60,118 nt of DNA from an uncultured Acinetobacter sp. (GCA_947306495.1 CAMZGT010000006.1:1-60118), one strand, 5' to 3'. Counted from the first letter of the stretch, positions 1 through 8,014 are shown. The notes: generated by a model not told the origin, from the sequence alone. Numbers and translations are program-made.

Positions 1-146
1 ATGATGATCTAGAGCACGATGTGTTGCATTTTGATCAGCAGAAGTATGAGTCTAGGCTAGATGAATTCTTTGGTAAGATTGGTTTGGTGTTTGATGGAAA
101 TGCTAGTGAGAAGGTGGCTGATGAGATTTTGAGGAGGATGGAGTAA
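1..146 (+). CDS. C-terminal fragment of an unidentified protein (5' end outside window)
   Basis: Only the last 47 codons are inside the window, read in the frame that begins at base 3 and stops at TAA 144-146. The tail contains FFGKIGLVFDGNASEKVADE, which resembles the end of CDP-glycerol glycerophosphotransferase/TagB-TagF type enzymes (a D-G-x-A-S-E-K/R-V pattern near the C-terminus), but that is a weak, single-motif match. Codon choice here is richer in TTG, AGG and GGT than in the genes that follow, which may hint at a different origin. It was not in the supplied long-ORF set because it has no start in the window. Confidence 0.5.
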   Translation, partial: DDLEHDVLHFDQQKYESRLDEFFGKIGLVFDGNASEKVADEILRRME

Positions 147-305
147 TCTTATTTCACCAAGCCATAAAAAGTTCACGAAAAGTTCATAGTTTGTCGAAAG
201 TTTCAAAGGAAAAGGCCGATAAATATGTTAGAATATTGCTATGGGAAATATAAGCAATACCACATAGCGGAAGCCTTTGATGCAGTGTGATTATATGGTA
301 GTGTT

Positions 306-1787
306 TTGTCAGCTGGGTCGTTAGGCCCAGCTGATTTTGTTGTTAGATATATAAATGCTTTTATATGGGGATTTTTTGGTATTGCAGGAATTTATATTCT
401 AGCAGCATTTTTTACCTTCGTATTTTTACAATATCAAAAGAATTTTGAGAAACAGTATTACAATGTAAAACACATGACAATAATTGCATTCTTTACATTA
501 TTAACTGCATTTATTTCTGCTGTACTGCCAACAGGCTTCTCACCATATATAGTTCCGATTCCTGCATATACAATTTTATTATCTATATTTACTACACCGC
601 GAAGCGCATTTTTCTGTTCAACAATGGTAATCGCACTAATTGCTATAGGAATGCACTGGAACCTGGAAGTTGTCGTATCTTTCATGCTTTTAAACACAGT
701 TGTTATGACTGCTGCTTCAAACCTAAAATTTTCAAAACGTTCTGACCTGCTTATAGTAAGTTCAAAAATATCTTTAGCAGGCGTCCTTATAGTAGGCGGA
801 ATTTATTTTCTTGAAAAATTTATGATGGACATAAATAATGCCCTTATATTAAAAGACCTTGGCTTAATTGTTATTAACTGCTTTGTAATAAGCGGAATCC
901 TTATACTGGGCATGCTGCCTATAATTGAAAATACTTTTAGAATCTTAACTCCGTATGGATTGGCAGAACTTGCAGATCATAATCAAGAGCTTTTAAAACG
1001 ACTTATGCAAGAAGCTCCCGGAACATTTAACCACAGTTTAACCGTTTCTCACATGTGTGAAACTGCTGCAGAAGCTATAGGAGCAAATCCTGTACTTGCA
1101 AGGGTTGGTGCAATGTACCACGATATAGGAAAGTTACTGCGACCTATGTTTTTTGTTGAGAATCAATCTTTATACGGAATCGAAAACCCTCACAATTCAT
1201 GCACTCCCAGATTCAGCAAAATGCTTATTACCGCCCATCCTAAAGATGGTTTAGAACTTGCAAAAGATGCTCATTTACCGCAGGTTATTACAAATTTCAT
1301 ACTGCAACACCATGGAACCAGTCTGGTAAGTTATTTCTATAACGAAGCGCTAAAAGAAGAAGGAGCGGAAAATGTCAATGAAGAACAGTTCCGCTATCCC
1401 GGTCCTAAACCGAATATGAAAGAAACTGCAATTCTAATGATAGCTGATGCTGTTGAATCAGCTGTTAGAGCAGCAAAAAACCCTTCTAATGAAGAAATTG
1501 ATGCTATTATTAGCAAAATAATAAAAGAACGGTTAAATGACGGGCAACTTTCAGATTCACCGCTAACCTTAAAAGATTTAAAAACCATTTCTGAAACATT
1601 CTCAAGAATGCTTAGAGGAATGCATCACAAACGGATTAAGTATCATAACGATTTAGTTCAAGAACTTGACAAAAATAAACTAAACCATGACGCACTGCAA
1701 AGTTCCGAACAAATGCCCCAATCATTAGATGCAGATTTGGATGCAAAAGTAAAAGAACTAGAGAACAAAAAGAATGACAGTAATTAA
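306..1787 (+). CDS. PgpH/YqfF-like 7TM-HD phosphohydrolase lacking its extracytoplasmic domain
   Basis: The family (7TMR-HD, PgpH) hydrolyses c-di-AMP in Firmicutes. Residues about 10-220 form a run of hydrophobic membrane segments, and residues 240-420 hold the HD domain: the first His in FNHSLTVSHMCE (about 241-247), the metal pair in YHDIGK (about 270), ITAHPKDG and QHHGTSLVSYFY. Full-length homologues are about 700-800 residues and carry an N-terminal helix plus a 7TMR-HDED domain; here both are absent, an in-frame TGA sits at 288-290 and the only early start is TTG 306, inside a hairpin. The next ATG is 474, which would cut into the membrane region. The stop overlaps ybeY by 14 nt, the usual pgpH-ybeY-dgkA order. 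Family call is firm; whether the shortened protein works is open. Confidence 0.8.
   Translation: MSAGSLGPADFVVRYINAFIWGFFGIAGIYILAAFFTFVFLQYQKNFEKQYYNVKHMTIIAFFTLLTAFISAVLPTGFSPYIVPIPAYTILLSIFTTPRSAFFCSTMVIALIAIGMHWNLEVVVSFMLLNTVVMTAASNLKFSKRSDLLIVSSKISLAGVLIVGGIYFLEKFMMDINNALILKDLGLIVINCFVISGILILGMLPIIENTFRILTPYGLAELADHNQELLKRLMQEAPGTFNHSLTVSHMCETAAEAIGANPVLARVGAMYHDIGKLLRPMFFVENQSLYGIENPHNSCTPRFSKMLITAHPKDGLELAKDAHLPQVITNFILQHHGTSLVSYFYNEALKEEGAENVNEEQFRYPGPKPNMKETAILMIADAVESAVRAAKNPSNEEIDAIISKIIKERLNDGQLSDSPLTLKDLKTISETFSRMLRGMHHKRIKYHNDLVQELDKNKLNHDALQSSEQMPQSLDADLDAKVKELENKKNDSN
309..334 (+). terminator. 9-bp perfect hairpin followed by a T-rich run
   Basis: The arms TCAGCTGGG (309-317) and CCCAGCTGA (326-334) are perfectly complementary around an 8-nt loop and are followed by TTTTGTTGTT. 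This looks like a rho-independent terminator for the upstream fragment gene, yet it lies exactly over the first codons of the longest open frame of the next gene. Either the next gene starts further in, or the hairpin marks a rearrangement junction. Confidence 0.4.
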
Positions 1788-2283
1788 TGTCTTTACCGAA
1801 AATATATACGAAAACTGGCAAGTTGATGAAAAAGATGTAATCGAAAAAACAAAGCAAATGCTTGAACATTACATAAAAAAACTTGGAGATAAAAGCTGCC
1901 TGGCAAATAAAGATTTTGAATCTATAACTTTAGATATCGTTTTTTGTGACTCAATAAAAACTCAAGAATTAAACAGTGATTATCGAAATAAAGATTATCC
2001 GGCAGATATAATTACATTTGCCATTTTTGCAGATGATGAAAACAGTTTTATCTTTGATGGTGATATAAACCTTGGAGAGATTGTAATAGCCCTTGATAAA
2101 GTAATTGATGGTTCCAATAAAGATATCAGTCAATCAAAAAATAAGGAACAAGAATTATTTTTTCTCATAAGTCACGGTTTGATGCACCTTTTAGGGTTTG
2201 ACCATCAAACTGAAAAAGAGTACAATTTTGTTATAGCTGAGCAAAAAAAAGCTTTGGAGAGTATTGAATATGACAAAATTTAA
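1774..2283 (+). CDS. ybeY: YbeY endoribonuclease
   Basis: YbeY is a zinc-dependent single-strand endoribonuclease that takes part in 16S rRNA 3' maturation and 70S quality control. The signature H-G-x-x-H-L-x-G-x-D-H appears as HGLMHLLGFDH (residues about 131-141), giving the three zinc-binding His residues. At 169 residues it is of normal family length. It overlaps the preceding HD gene by 14 nt and the following dgkA by 14 nt, so the three are almost certainly translated from one message. The C-terminal lysine-rich tail is unremarkable. Confidence 0.93.
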   Translation: MTVINVFTENIYENWQVDEKDVIEKTKQMLEHYIKKLGDKSCLANKDFESITLDIVFCDSIKTQELNSDYRNKDYPADIITFAIFADDENSFIFDGDINLGEIVIALDKVIDGSNKDISQSKNKEQELFFLISHGLMHLLGFDHQTEKEYNFVIAEQKKALESIEYDKI

Positions 2284-2647
2284 AGCACAAGGTTTTAACG
2301 GTACATTCAGAAATGCCAGAAAAGGTTTTAACCTTGCCATACGCAGCGAAATGAATATAAGAGTTCACGTATCCATCGCTACATTGGTTGTGTTCTTTGC
2401 TTTAATCTTGAAATTTACAGCTGTTGAATTTTGCATCCTTTTGTTTATAATTGCTCTTGTTATAGTAACTGAAATGCTTAATACCGCAATTGAATTTGCA
2501 TTGGATTCAATCTATCATAACAGATATTCCAGAATGGTCGGTATGGCAAAAGATATTTCAGCAGGAGCAGTTCTTTTTGCAACGTTTATAAGTATAATTG
2601 TTGGAATAGTGTTATTTGGAAGCAAAATTATTACAATGATTGATTAA
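2270..2647 (+). CDS. dgkA: Diacylglycerol/undecaprenol kinase DgkA
   Basis: A small inner-membrane kinase of the DgkA family (125 residues) that phosphorylates diacylglycerol or, in Gram-positives, undecaprenol. Three hydrophobic segments follow an amphipathic start, and the family core E-M-L-N-T-A-I-E (about residue 68) and AKDISAGAV (about residue 93) are present. ATG 2270 is preferred over TTG 2264 because GGAGAG lies 8-9 nt before it. The pairing with ybeY favours the undecaprenol-kinase role seen in the same cluster of other phyla, but substrate cannot be read from sequence. Confidence 0.88.
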   Translation: MTKFKAQGFNGTFRNARKGFNLAIRSEMNIRVHVSIATLVVFFALILKFTAVEFCILLFIIALVIVTEMLNTAIEFALDSIYHNRYSRMVGMAKDISAGAVLFATFISIIVGIVLFGSKIITMID

Positions 2648-2661
2648 GCTTAAAAAAATTA

Positions 2662-2790
2662 AAAAAAAACCCTTTTCTTTTAGAAAGGGGTTCGGAATTT
2701 TTTTTAATAATTCCTCATGTGTAGAAGGTTAGTGTGTAGGTTGTATGAAAGGTTTGTGTTATGTGTTTCGTGTTATTTAATGTTTGTCAT
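2662..2790 (-). ncRNA. Candidate small RNA, about 125 nt
   Basis: A promoter-like element on the minus strand (ACTTTATATA at 2803-2812, same 22-base core as upstream of the 8375 gene) points into this stretch, and a strong minus-strand terminator closes it. Between them there is no convincing gene: the best start, ATG near 2783, is followed by a stop after five codons. An orphan promoter and terminator 130 nt apart with no ORF are what a small RNA looks like. This is inference only. Confidence 0.3.
2668..2706. terminator. Bidirectional rho-independent terminator
   Basis: AACCCTTTTC and GAAAGGGGTT pair with one G-U around TTTTA. On the plus strand it ends dgkA, with T-run at 2697-2705. On the minus strand the hairpin is followed directly by nine T (run of A at 2661-2669), which is the better terminator and suggests a minus-strand transcript arriving from the right. 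Confidence 0.8.
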
Positions 2791-2802
2791 TTGACTTACA
2801 TA

Positions 2803-2868
2803 TATATAAAGTATATTTAGGAGATAAATTTTCACTATTTTGTATATATTGTTACAAAACTTTACAAT
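2803..2868 (-). promoter_or_regulatory. Variant of the shared composite upstream element, with an HLR1-like tandem box
   Basis: Minus strand: ACTTTATATA (2803-2812), 13 nt upstream AAAATTT (2826-2832) in the place where the other copies have CAATTTT. Further up, GTTACAAAACTTTACAAT (2851-2868, plus strand reading) fits the cyanobacterial HLR1 consensus, (G/T)TTACAWW-NN-(G/T)TTACAWW, bound by the OmpR-type regulator RpaB. The consensus is established knowledge; binding here is inferred. Confidence 0.4.
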
Positions 2869-2908
2869 GATAAACTCAAATACAGACATAGTCGCAAAAA
2901 CTAAATAC

Positions 2909-2937
2909 TTGATTTTTGATATTTAGCATTACATAAT
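2909..2937 (+). promoter_or_regulatory. Putative sigma-70 promoter of tRNA-fMet
   Basis: TTGATT (2909-2914) and CATAAT (2932-2937) are separated by 17 nt and lie 40 nt before the tRNA. Both hexamers are near consensus; no other gene follows. Confidence 0.4.
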
Positions 2938-2976
2938 GAGTTGTGGCTTTGATTGAGCGCAGTGAAAATTTAATAA

Positions 2977-3053
<77 letters not shown>

Positions 3054-3058
3054 ATTAA

Positions 3059-3121
3059 AGAGGATGTAATAGAATTTAGTTAATATATCTATCAACTTAC
3101 TAAATACATTACATCCTTTTA
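3059..3121 (+). terminator. Long hairpin terminator after tRNA-fMet
   Basis: AGGATGTAAT (3061-3070) pairs with ATTACATCCT (3108-3117); inside it ATTTAGT pairs with ACTAAAT. The stem is followed by TTTTATT. It separates the tRNA from nusB. Confidence 0.85.
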
Positions 3122-3148
3122 TTATAACTGACATATTAGGAGAAATTT

Positions 3149-3808
3149 ATGCAAGCAAGACGTGCCGCAAGAGAATTAGCACTTATACTATTTTCACAAT
3201 TTGAAAAAGAAATTACCAAATATTCAAGAAAAGATTTTGAAGATATAATGCTTAAGTCTGTAAGAATACTTTCTAATTCAGCGTCTGAAGAGTTAAAATT
3301 GACTGTGGGTTCATTGATTGATATTAAAGATTCTTTAGAGACATACGAAGCAGAACACGATTCAAATTTGTCCAGACCTTTAGGTGCAAAAAATAAACCG
3401 GTACAAATTCCTCTTACTGATGAGATGATAGGAAAAGTTGACAGTATGCTCGATATCGTTGAAAAAGCATTGTTAGCCCTTGAGATAGCAGAATTTACTA
3501 CTTTGGAAAATCAATCTGAAGTAAAAAATTATACAATAGAAATAGCCGAACAATTCAAAATTAATCACGAAGCAGTAGATAATGAAATTCAGAAATATTC
3601 CAACGGATGGGATATTTCAAGGTTGGTAAAAATTGATAAAGATATTTTAAGAATTGCAATAACAGAACTTTTATATTCTAAAGGTGCTCCTATTAAAGTT
3701 ATTGTAGATGAGGCCGTAGAATTAGCTAAAAAATATTCAACAGAAGATTCTTCATCTTTTGTAAATGGAATTTTGGCAAAAGTTATTGTGGAGAACGGAC
3801 TCAAGTAA
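3149..3808 (+). CDS. nusB: Transcription antitermination factor NusB
   Basis: NusB binds boxA RNA with NusE/S10 during rRNA antitermination. The N-terminal M-Q-A-R-R-A-A-R-E-L-A-L (RNA-binding, basic) and the C-terminal half with ILRIAITELLY and KVIVDEAVELAKKY are the family core. At 219 residues it is about 70-80 longer than the E. coli protein because of an insertion after the first helices (about residues 55-110), as in cyanobacterial NusB. RBS AGGAGA lies 7 nt before the ATG. It is followed by ftsY after a 59-nt gap. Confidence 0.9.
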   Translation: MQARRAARELALILFSQFEKEITKYSRKDFEDIMLKSVRILSNSASEELKLTVGSLIDIKDSLETYEAEHDSNLSRPLGAKNKPVQIPLTDEMIGKVDSMLDIVEKALLALEIAEFTTLENQSEVKNYTIEIAEQFKINHEAVDNEIQKYSNGWDISRLVKIDKDILRIAITELLYSKGAPIKVIVDEAVELAKKYSTEDSSSFVNGILAKVIVENGLK

Positions 3809-3867
3809 ATTTTGCTTTTTAGAATACTTTCATTCTACAAATAATGTATTACGAACGAGGAAGCGGA

Positions 3868-4770
3868 ATGTTTAATTTTTTTGATAAATTAAAAGAAACT
3901 ATTTCAAAAACCGCGCAAAGTCTTGTAGATGATGTTGTTAGTACTGTTTCTAACGAAGAAGGGTTTTCGGATTTTGTACTAGATGACATGGAAGACTTGC
4001 TAATAAGTGCAGATTTAGGCGTAGAATATGCATCTGCACTTGTCGATAAATTACGCGGACAAAACAGAGTTAAACCATCCAAAGTAAAAGAGTTCCTCCA
4101 AGAGGAATTTTTAAAAACATTAGATAACACCGGTTCATCCAAACTGGAATTTAAGGAAAATGAACTAAACATTTACTTCATAACCGGTGTTAACGGCGCA
4201 GGAAAAACCACATTAATAGGCAAATTAGCTTATCGATTTAAACAAGCCGGCAAGCGAGTGTTAATTGCCGCAGGGGACACATTCCGTGCCGCAGCCGAAG
4301 AACAAGCTGACATTTGGTCGAAACGATCAGGTGCTGATATTATTAGACGAGATAAGGCAGATCCTGCTTCTGTCGTATATGAAGCCATACAAAAAGCAAA
4401 AAATGAACATTATGAAGTAATATTAGTTGATACAGCCGGCAGACTGCAAAATAAATACAACTTAATGGAAGAACTATCTAAAATTAAATCCGTAATAGAT
4501 AAAAATGCCTCTGGTGAACTTCGAGAATCTATTTTGGTAATTGATGCTAATACAGGTCAAAACGGTTTACAACAGGCAAAAGTTTTTAAAGAATGTGTAA
4601 ACTTGACATCTGTTGCACTGACAAAACTTGACGGTTCAGCAAAAGGAGCCATAGTTATAGCCATTGCCAAAGAACTTGGACTCCCTGTTAAACTCGTTGG
4701 TGTAGGAGAAAAAATGGAAGATTTAAAAGATTTTGACGGTAAGGAGTTTATTCAAGCTTTATTTAAATAA
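3868..4770 (+). CDS. ftsY: Signal recognition particle receptor FtsY
   Basis: FtsY is the SRP receptor GTPase that delivers ribosomes to the membrane. Starting at ATG 3868 (RBS GAGGAAG just upstream) gives 300 residues beginning MFNFFDKLKE, the typical start of short FtsY proteins; an upstream ATG at 3844 would add eight residues and lacks a good RBS. Motifs: G1 GVNGAGKTT (107-115), DTFRAAAEEQ, G3 DTAGR, G4 TKLDGSAKG, and the C-terminal GVGEKMEDLKDF. The acidic A domain of E. coli FtsY is missing, as in most bacteria outside Proteobacteria. Ends tail-to-tail with dapL, overlapping 12 nt. Confidence 0.95.
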   Translation: MFNFFDKLKETISKTAQSLVDDVVSTVSNEEGFSDFVLDDMEDLLISADLGVEYASALVDKLRGQNRVKPSKVKEFLQEEFLKTLDNTGSSKLEFKENELNIYFITGVNGAGKTTLIGKLAYRFKQAGKRVLIAAGDTFRAAAEEQADIWSKRSGADIIRRDKADPASVVYEAIQKAKNEHYEVILVDTAGRLQNKYNLMEELSKIKSVIDKNASGELRESILVIDANTGQNGLQQAKVFKECVNLTSVALTKLDGSAKGAIVIAIAKELGLPVKLVGVGEKMEDLKDFDGKEFIQALFK

Positions 4771-5928
4771 CGTTTTAAATCTTTCCATAGCTTCAATTGT
4801 ATTTTCTTTAGAACCAAAAGACGTTAAACGGAAATAGCCTTCCCCATTTTTGCCAAATCCTGCTCCGGGAGTACCGACAATCTGGCCTTTTTCTAGCAGG
4901 TAATCGAAAAATTCCCAAGATTTCATGTTATTTGGACATTTAAGCCAAATATAAGGAGAGTGTTTACCGCCTACATGCCAAATTCCGCACTCATTAAGCG
5001 TATCTGATATGAGTTTCGCGTTTTCCTTATAATATCTTATATTTTCTTGAATTTCACGTTGTCCTTCTTCCGTAAATACAGCTTCAGCGGCCCGTTGCAC
5101 TATATAAGGAACACCATTAAACTTTGTTGTCTGACGACGAAGCCACATTTTATTGAGTTTGTCTAAACTCTTTGGAACAATTGTATACCCACACCTTGTT
5201 CCCGTAAAACCTGCCGTCTTTGAAAGCGAACAAAATTCAATTGCACAATCCTTTGCCCCCTCTATCTCGTATATTGAACGAGGAAGGCTTTCATCAGATA
5301 TAAAACACTCATACGCGGAATCGAAGAGAATTATAGCTTTATTTAATAAAGCATAATCTACCCATTCTTTTAATTGTTCTCTGTTATAAACAGCTCCTGT
5401 AGGATTATTTGGTGAACAAATATAGATTATGTCAGCTTTTACATCTCTATTCGGGAGAGGAAGAAATTCATTTTCTCCGTTTGCATCAATAAATTTCACT
5501 TCTCTTCCTGCCATTACATTTGTATCAACATAAACCGGATACACCGGGTCAGGAACTAAAACAGTATTGTCTTTTGCAAACAAATCTAAAATGTTGCCCA
5601 AATCACTCTTTGCTCCGTCAGAAATAAATATTTCATCAAGTTCCAAATCAACATTATGAGAGTTGTAATATTCTCGAACTGCCGTTCTCAGAAAATCATA
5701 ACCCTGTTCAGGACCATATCCCCTAAAAGTAGATTGTTCTGCCATCTCATCGACTGCATTGTGAAGAGATGATATAACAGCTTTGCACAAAGGAAGCGTA
5801 ACATCTCCGATTCCGAGTCTTATAACCTTTTTATCAGGGTTTTTTGTTATATATTCGTTAACCTTTTTTGCTATAGTTGAAAATAAATAGCTTTGTTCAA
5901 GATTATCATAATTTTTGTTTATGTTCAT
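4759..5928 (-). CDS. dapL: LL-diaminopimelate aminotransferase
   Basis: DapL converts tetrahydrodipicolinate directly to LL-diaminopimelate in the lysine/peptidoglycan pathway; it is known from plants, Cyanobacteria, Chlamydiae and some other phyla. The PLP lysine is K237 in SLSKTAGFTG; SPNNPTG (172-178), DSAYE and the C-terminal FRLTSFG with the carboxylate-binding Arg are all seen. At 389 residues it is near the usual 400. RBS CGAGGAA precedes the ATG. A good lineage clue, since the enzyme replaces the succinylase route. Confidence 0.92.
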   Translation of the reverse strand: MNINKNYDNLEQSYLFSTIAKKVNEYITKNPDKKVIRLGIGDVTLPLCKAVISSLHNAVDEMAEQSTFRGYGPEQGYDFLRTAVREYYNSHNVDLELDEIFISDGAKSDLGNILDLFAKDNTVLVPDPVYPVYVDTNVMAGREVKFIDANGENEFLPLPNRDVKADIIYICSPNNPTGAVYNREQLKEWVDYALLNKAIILFDSAYECFISDESLPRSIYEIEGAKDCAIEFCSLSKTAGFTGTRCGYTIVPKSLDKLNKMWLRRQTTKFNGVPYIVQRAAEAVFTEEGQREIQENIRYYKENAKLISDTLNECGIWHVGGKHSPYIWLKCPNNMKSWEFFDYLLEKGQIVGTPGAGFGKNGEGYFRLTSFGSKENTIEAMERFKTLFK

Positions 5929-5979
5929 ACATTCCTCGTTTTTGTTTATGATTTGTATTAATGAAACTTGTCTGTCATA

Positions 5980-6489
5980 CTATTGATCAGATTCTTCGTG
6001 TTTGCCCTTCATCAATTTTTCAAAATCTGACGGTTTAATATTTTGAATAAAATCTTTAAATTCTTGGGCTTCCTCTGCATCTTTTGCCGCATCTGTCGAT
6101 ACAGAGCCATTCATAAGTACATTTGCAGTCACAAATATAGGTGCCTCACAGCGCATTGCAATAGCAATTGCATCACTTGGTCTTGAATCTATTTCAACTA
6201 TTTCTTCATCCTTAGAAAGATATAATGTCGCATAATATGTTTCTTTTTCTACATTATTTATTTCAATCTTATCTAAATTATATCCTGTTTTATCTATAAG
6301 ATTTGCAATTAAATCGTGTGTCATGGGACGCGCAACAACCAAACCTTCTATGCATCTTATAATAGCACTTGCCTCTGCTGAACCTATCCATATAGGAAGA
6401 GCTTTTCTGTTATCTAAATCATGAAGTACAACAATCGGGGAATTTGTTCTCACATCAAGTGCTATGCCCATTACTTTCATTTCTATCAT
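5980..6489 (-). CDS. Bifunctional nuclease (BFN/DUF151) family protein
   Basis: A 169-residue protein of the BFN domain family, found in Cyanobacteria, plants and many other bacteria; some members have reported DNase/RNase activity. The family features are the LDVRTNSPIVVLHD start, ALPIWIGSAEASAI (about 30-43), and the highly conserved DSRPSDAIAIAMR (about 102-114). The C-terminal 40 residues are charged and variable. Head-to-head with nadK across 98 nt, head-to-tail with dapL. Biological role in this lineage is unknown. Confidence 0.85.
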   Translation of the reverse strand: MIEMKVMGIALDVRTNSPIVVLHDLDNRKALPIWIGSAEASAIIRCIEGLVVARPMTHDLIANLIDKTGYNLDKIEINNVEKETYYATLYLSKDEEIVEIDSRPSDAIAIAMRCEAPIFVTANVLMNGSVSTDAAKDAEEAQEFKDFIQNIKPSDFEKLMKGKHEESDQ

Positions 6490-6571
6490 AATAAATACCT
6501 TTCTCCCTTGTCCCTTGAGATATAGAGGAATAATTCTCTCTTCACTAATGTTATCATAAAATCAATTTCCA

Positions 6572-6590
6572 TGCTATAATCACGTGTATG
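6572..6590 (+). promoter_or_regulatory. Extended -10 promoter abutting the nadK start
   Basis: TGCTATAAT (6572-6580) is a textbook extended -10. The predicted first transcribed base, 6-8 nt later, coincides with the ATG at 6588, and no Shine-Dalgarno sequence is present, so nadK is probably leaderless. Confidence 0.5.
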
Positions 6591-7379
6591 AAAATCAATG
6601 TTGTATATAATAAATTAATACCTAATTACCAAAATTCATACGAACGAGTATTAAATGTTCTGAAAAACAAGAACGCAGACTTCGAAACCTTTGAACTTAA
6701 TGAATTAAAATACTCCGGAGAGATAACATTAGTAATCGGAGGAGATGGTACACTTCTTCGTGCTGCAAGATTTTATGCAAAATCAGAAACCCCCGTTCTA
6801 GGTATAAACCTTGGAAGGCTAGGTTTTCTTGCTCAAGCCGGAGTTGATGAAATTGAAGAAATAATTTCCAAAGTATTGCAAAAGCAATTTTCAGTTGAGA
6901 ACAGGCTTATGCTTGAATCAGGTGATAACCTTGCGCTTAATGATTTTGTCATAAAAGGATGTAACCACTACAGAACATCAAAACTTTATTTGGAAATCAA
7001 TAACAATTTTGTATGCAATTATATTGCTGATGGGCTTATAATTTCAACACCGACAGGATCAACTGCCTATGGCTTATCTGCCGGAGGACCGATTATTTCG
7101 CCTTTATTAGATGCAATTACCATTGTACCTATTTGTCCGCATACTCTCACTGCCAGACCCCTTGTAATACCTATTACAGAAACAATTTCAATAAAATCAA
7201 CGGATAAACTTTTATCGGTTTCTGCCGACGGATTTGATATGAAAGAATGTGTAGATACAATTAATATTAAAACTTCAAAATATAAAGCTAAACTTGCCTT
7301 TTTAAACGATGAAAGCTTTTATTCCGTATTGAGAAATAAGCTTCATTGGGGTTTATCTCCTGAAGAAGATATAAAATAA
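6588..7379 (+). CDS. nadK: NAD kinase
   Basis: Phosphorylates NAD to NADP with ATP or polyphosphate. The two diagnostic motifs are GGDGT (about 52-56) and TPTGSTAYGLSAGGP (about 151-165), plus NLGRLGFL. 263 residues is short (many are 290-300) because the N-terminal strand region is trimmed, but the active site is whole. There is no RBS, and a -10 box ends only 7 nt before the ATG. Converges on the next gene through a shared terminator. Confidence 0.94.
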   Translation: MKINVVYNKLIPNYQNSYERVLNVLKNKNADFETFELNELKYSGEITLVIGGDGTLLRAARFYAKSETPVLGINLGRLGFLAQAGVDEIEEIISKVLQKQFSVENRLMLESGDNLALNDFVIKGCNHYRTSKLYLEINNNFVCNYIADGLIISTPTGSTAYGLSAGGPIISPLLDAITIVPICPHTLTARPLVIPITETISIKSTDKLLSVSADGFDMKECVDTINIKTSKYKAKLAFLNDESFYSVLRNKLHWGLSPEEDIK

Positions 7380-7393
7380 GAAGTTCTTCAAAA

Positions 7394-7418
7394 AAAAAGG
7401 TTCATAATGAACCTTTTA
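7394..7418. terminator. Bidirectional terminator between nadK and the 7445 gene
   Basis: AAAAGGTTC pairs with GAACCTTTT around CATAAT, with A-run on the left and T-run on the right, so it works in both directions for these converging genes. Confidence 0.75.
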
Positions 7419-7444
7419 TATTATTTTATATTTTTTGTTGCATT

Positions 7445-8014
7445 TTACTTTGCTTCTTCTGCAGCATCTTCCCCAGCTTTTTTGGCTTCATCTAATGTTT
7501 CCTCAGTAGATTTTTTAATTTTGTTTGCTGTTTCTTCTGCAGTTTTCTCAAGCTTTTCAATAAAAGACTTAATTTTATCTCTTACATCTTGCACAAATGT
7601 TTTTACATTTTTATGTCTATAACAAAAACTTTTGGTCATTTTATCTGCTTCTGTAGACATTTCTTCTGCGGACTTTTTCAATTTACCAACTTCAGACGTA
7701 AATTTTTCAAGTTCTTCTGACACATCCTTAATAACATCTTTCATTTTATTAAGAACATCCTCTTCAACTTCTTTCGCAGCAGGAGCTTTTGACTTACCCA
7801 ATTTATAACCACCTGCCACCAAAGCTGTTCCAAGAAGAGCTACACCCAAAAGTTTTAATCCCAATCCGCTTGATGCAGATTTTTGTTTAACATCTATGTA
7901 AGGGTCATTAGTTGCAGGTACACCTACATTTTCTTCGTACTGTTCCGGCAGCTGATTTACTTGTAATTGATAAGGATTGTAATCTATAGTTCCTACATTC
8001 TGTACTTCCGGCAT
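7445..8014 (-). CDS. Unknown single-pass membrane protein with amphipathic coiled tail
   Basis: ATG 8014 is chosen over 8041 because AGAAGG sits 7 nt upstream; this gives 189 residues. Residues 1-45 are Pro/Asn/Gln-rich without a signal peptide. One membrane segment, about 50-68 (GLKLLGVALLGTALVAGG), is followed by a Lys/Glu-rich region with repeated 11-residue-like spacing (T-A-E-E-T-A-N-K-I, T-E-E-T-L-D-E-A, A-G-E-D-A-A-E-E-A) reminiscent of apolipoprotein/LEA-type amphipathic helices. A role at the membrane surface is likely, but no function is recognised. The upstream region has a weak copy of the GCAATTTT element. Confidence 0.7.
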   Translation of the reverse strand: MPEVQNVGTIDYNPYQLQVNQLPEQYEENVGVPATNDPYIDVKQKSASSGLGLKLLGVALLGTALVAGGYKLGKSKAPAAKEVEEDVLNKMKDVIKDVSEELEKFTSEVGKLKKSAEEMSTEADKMTKSFCYRHKNVKTFVQDVRDKIKSFIEKLEKTAEETANKIKKSTEETLDEAKKAGEDAAEEAK

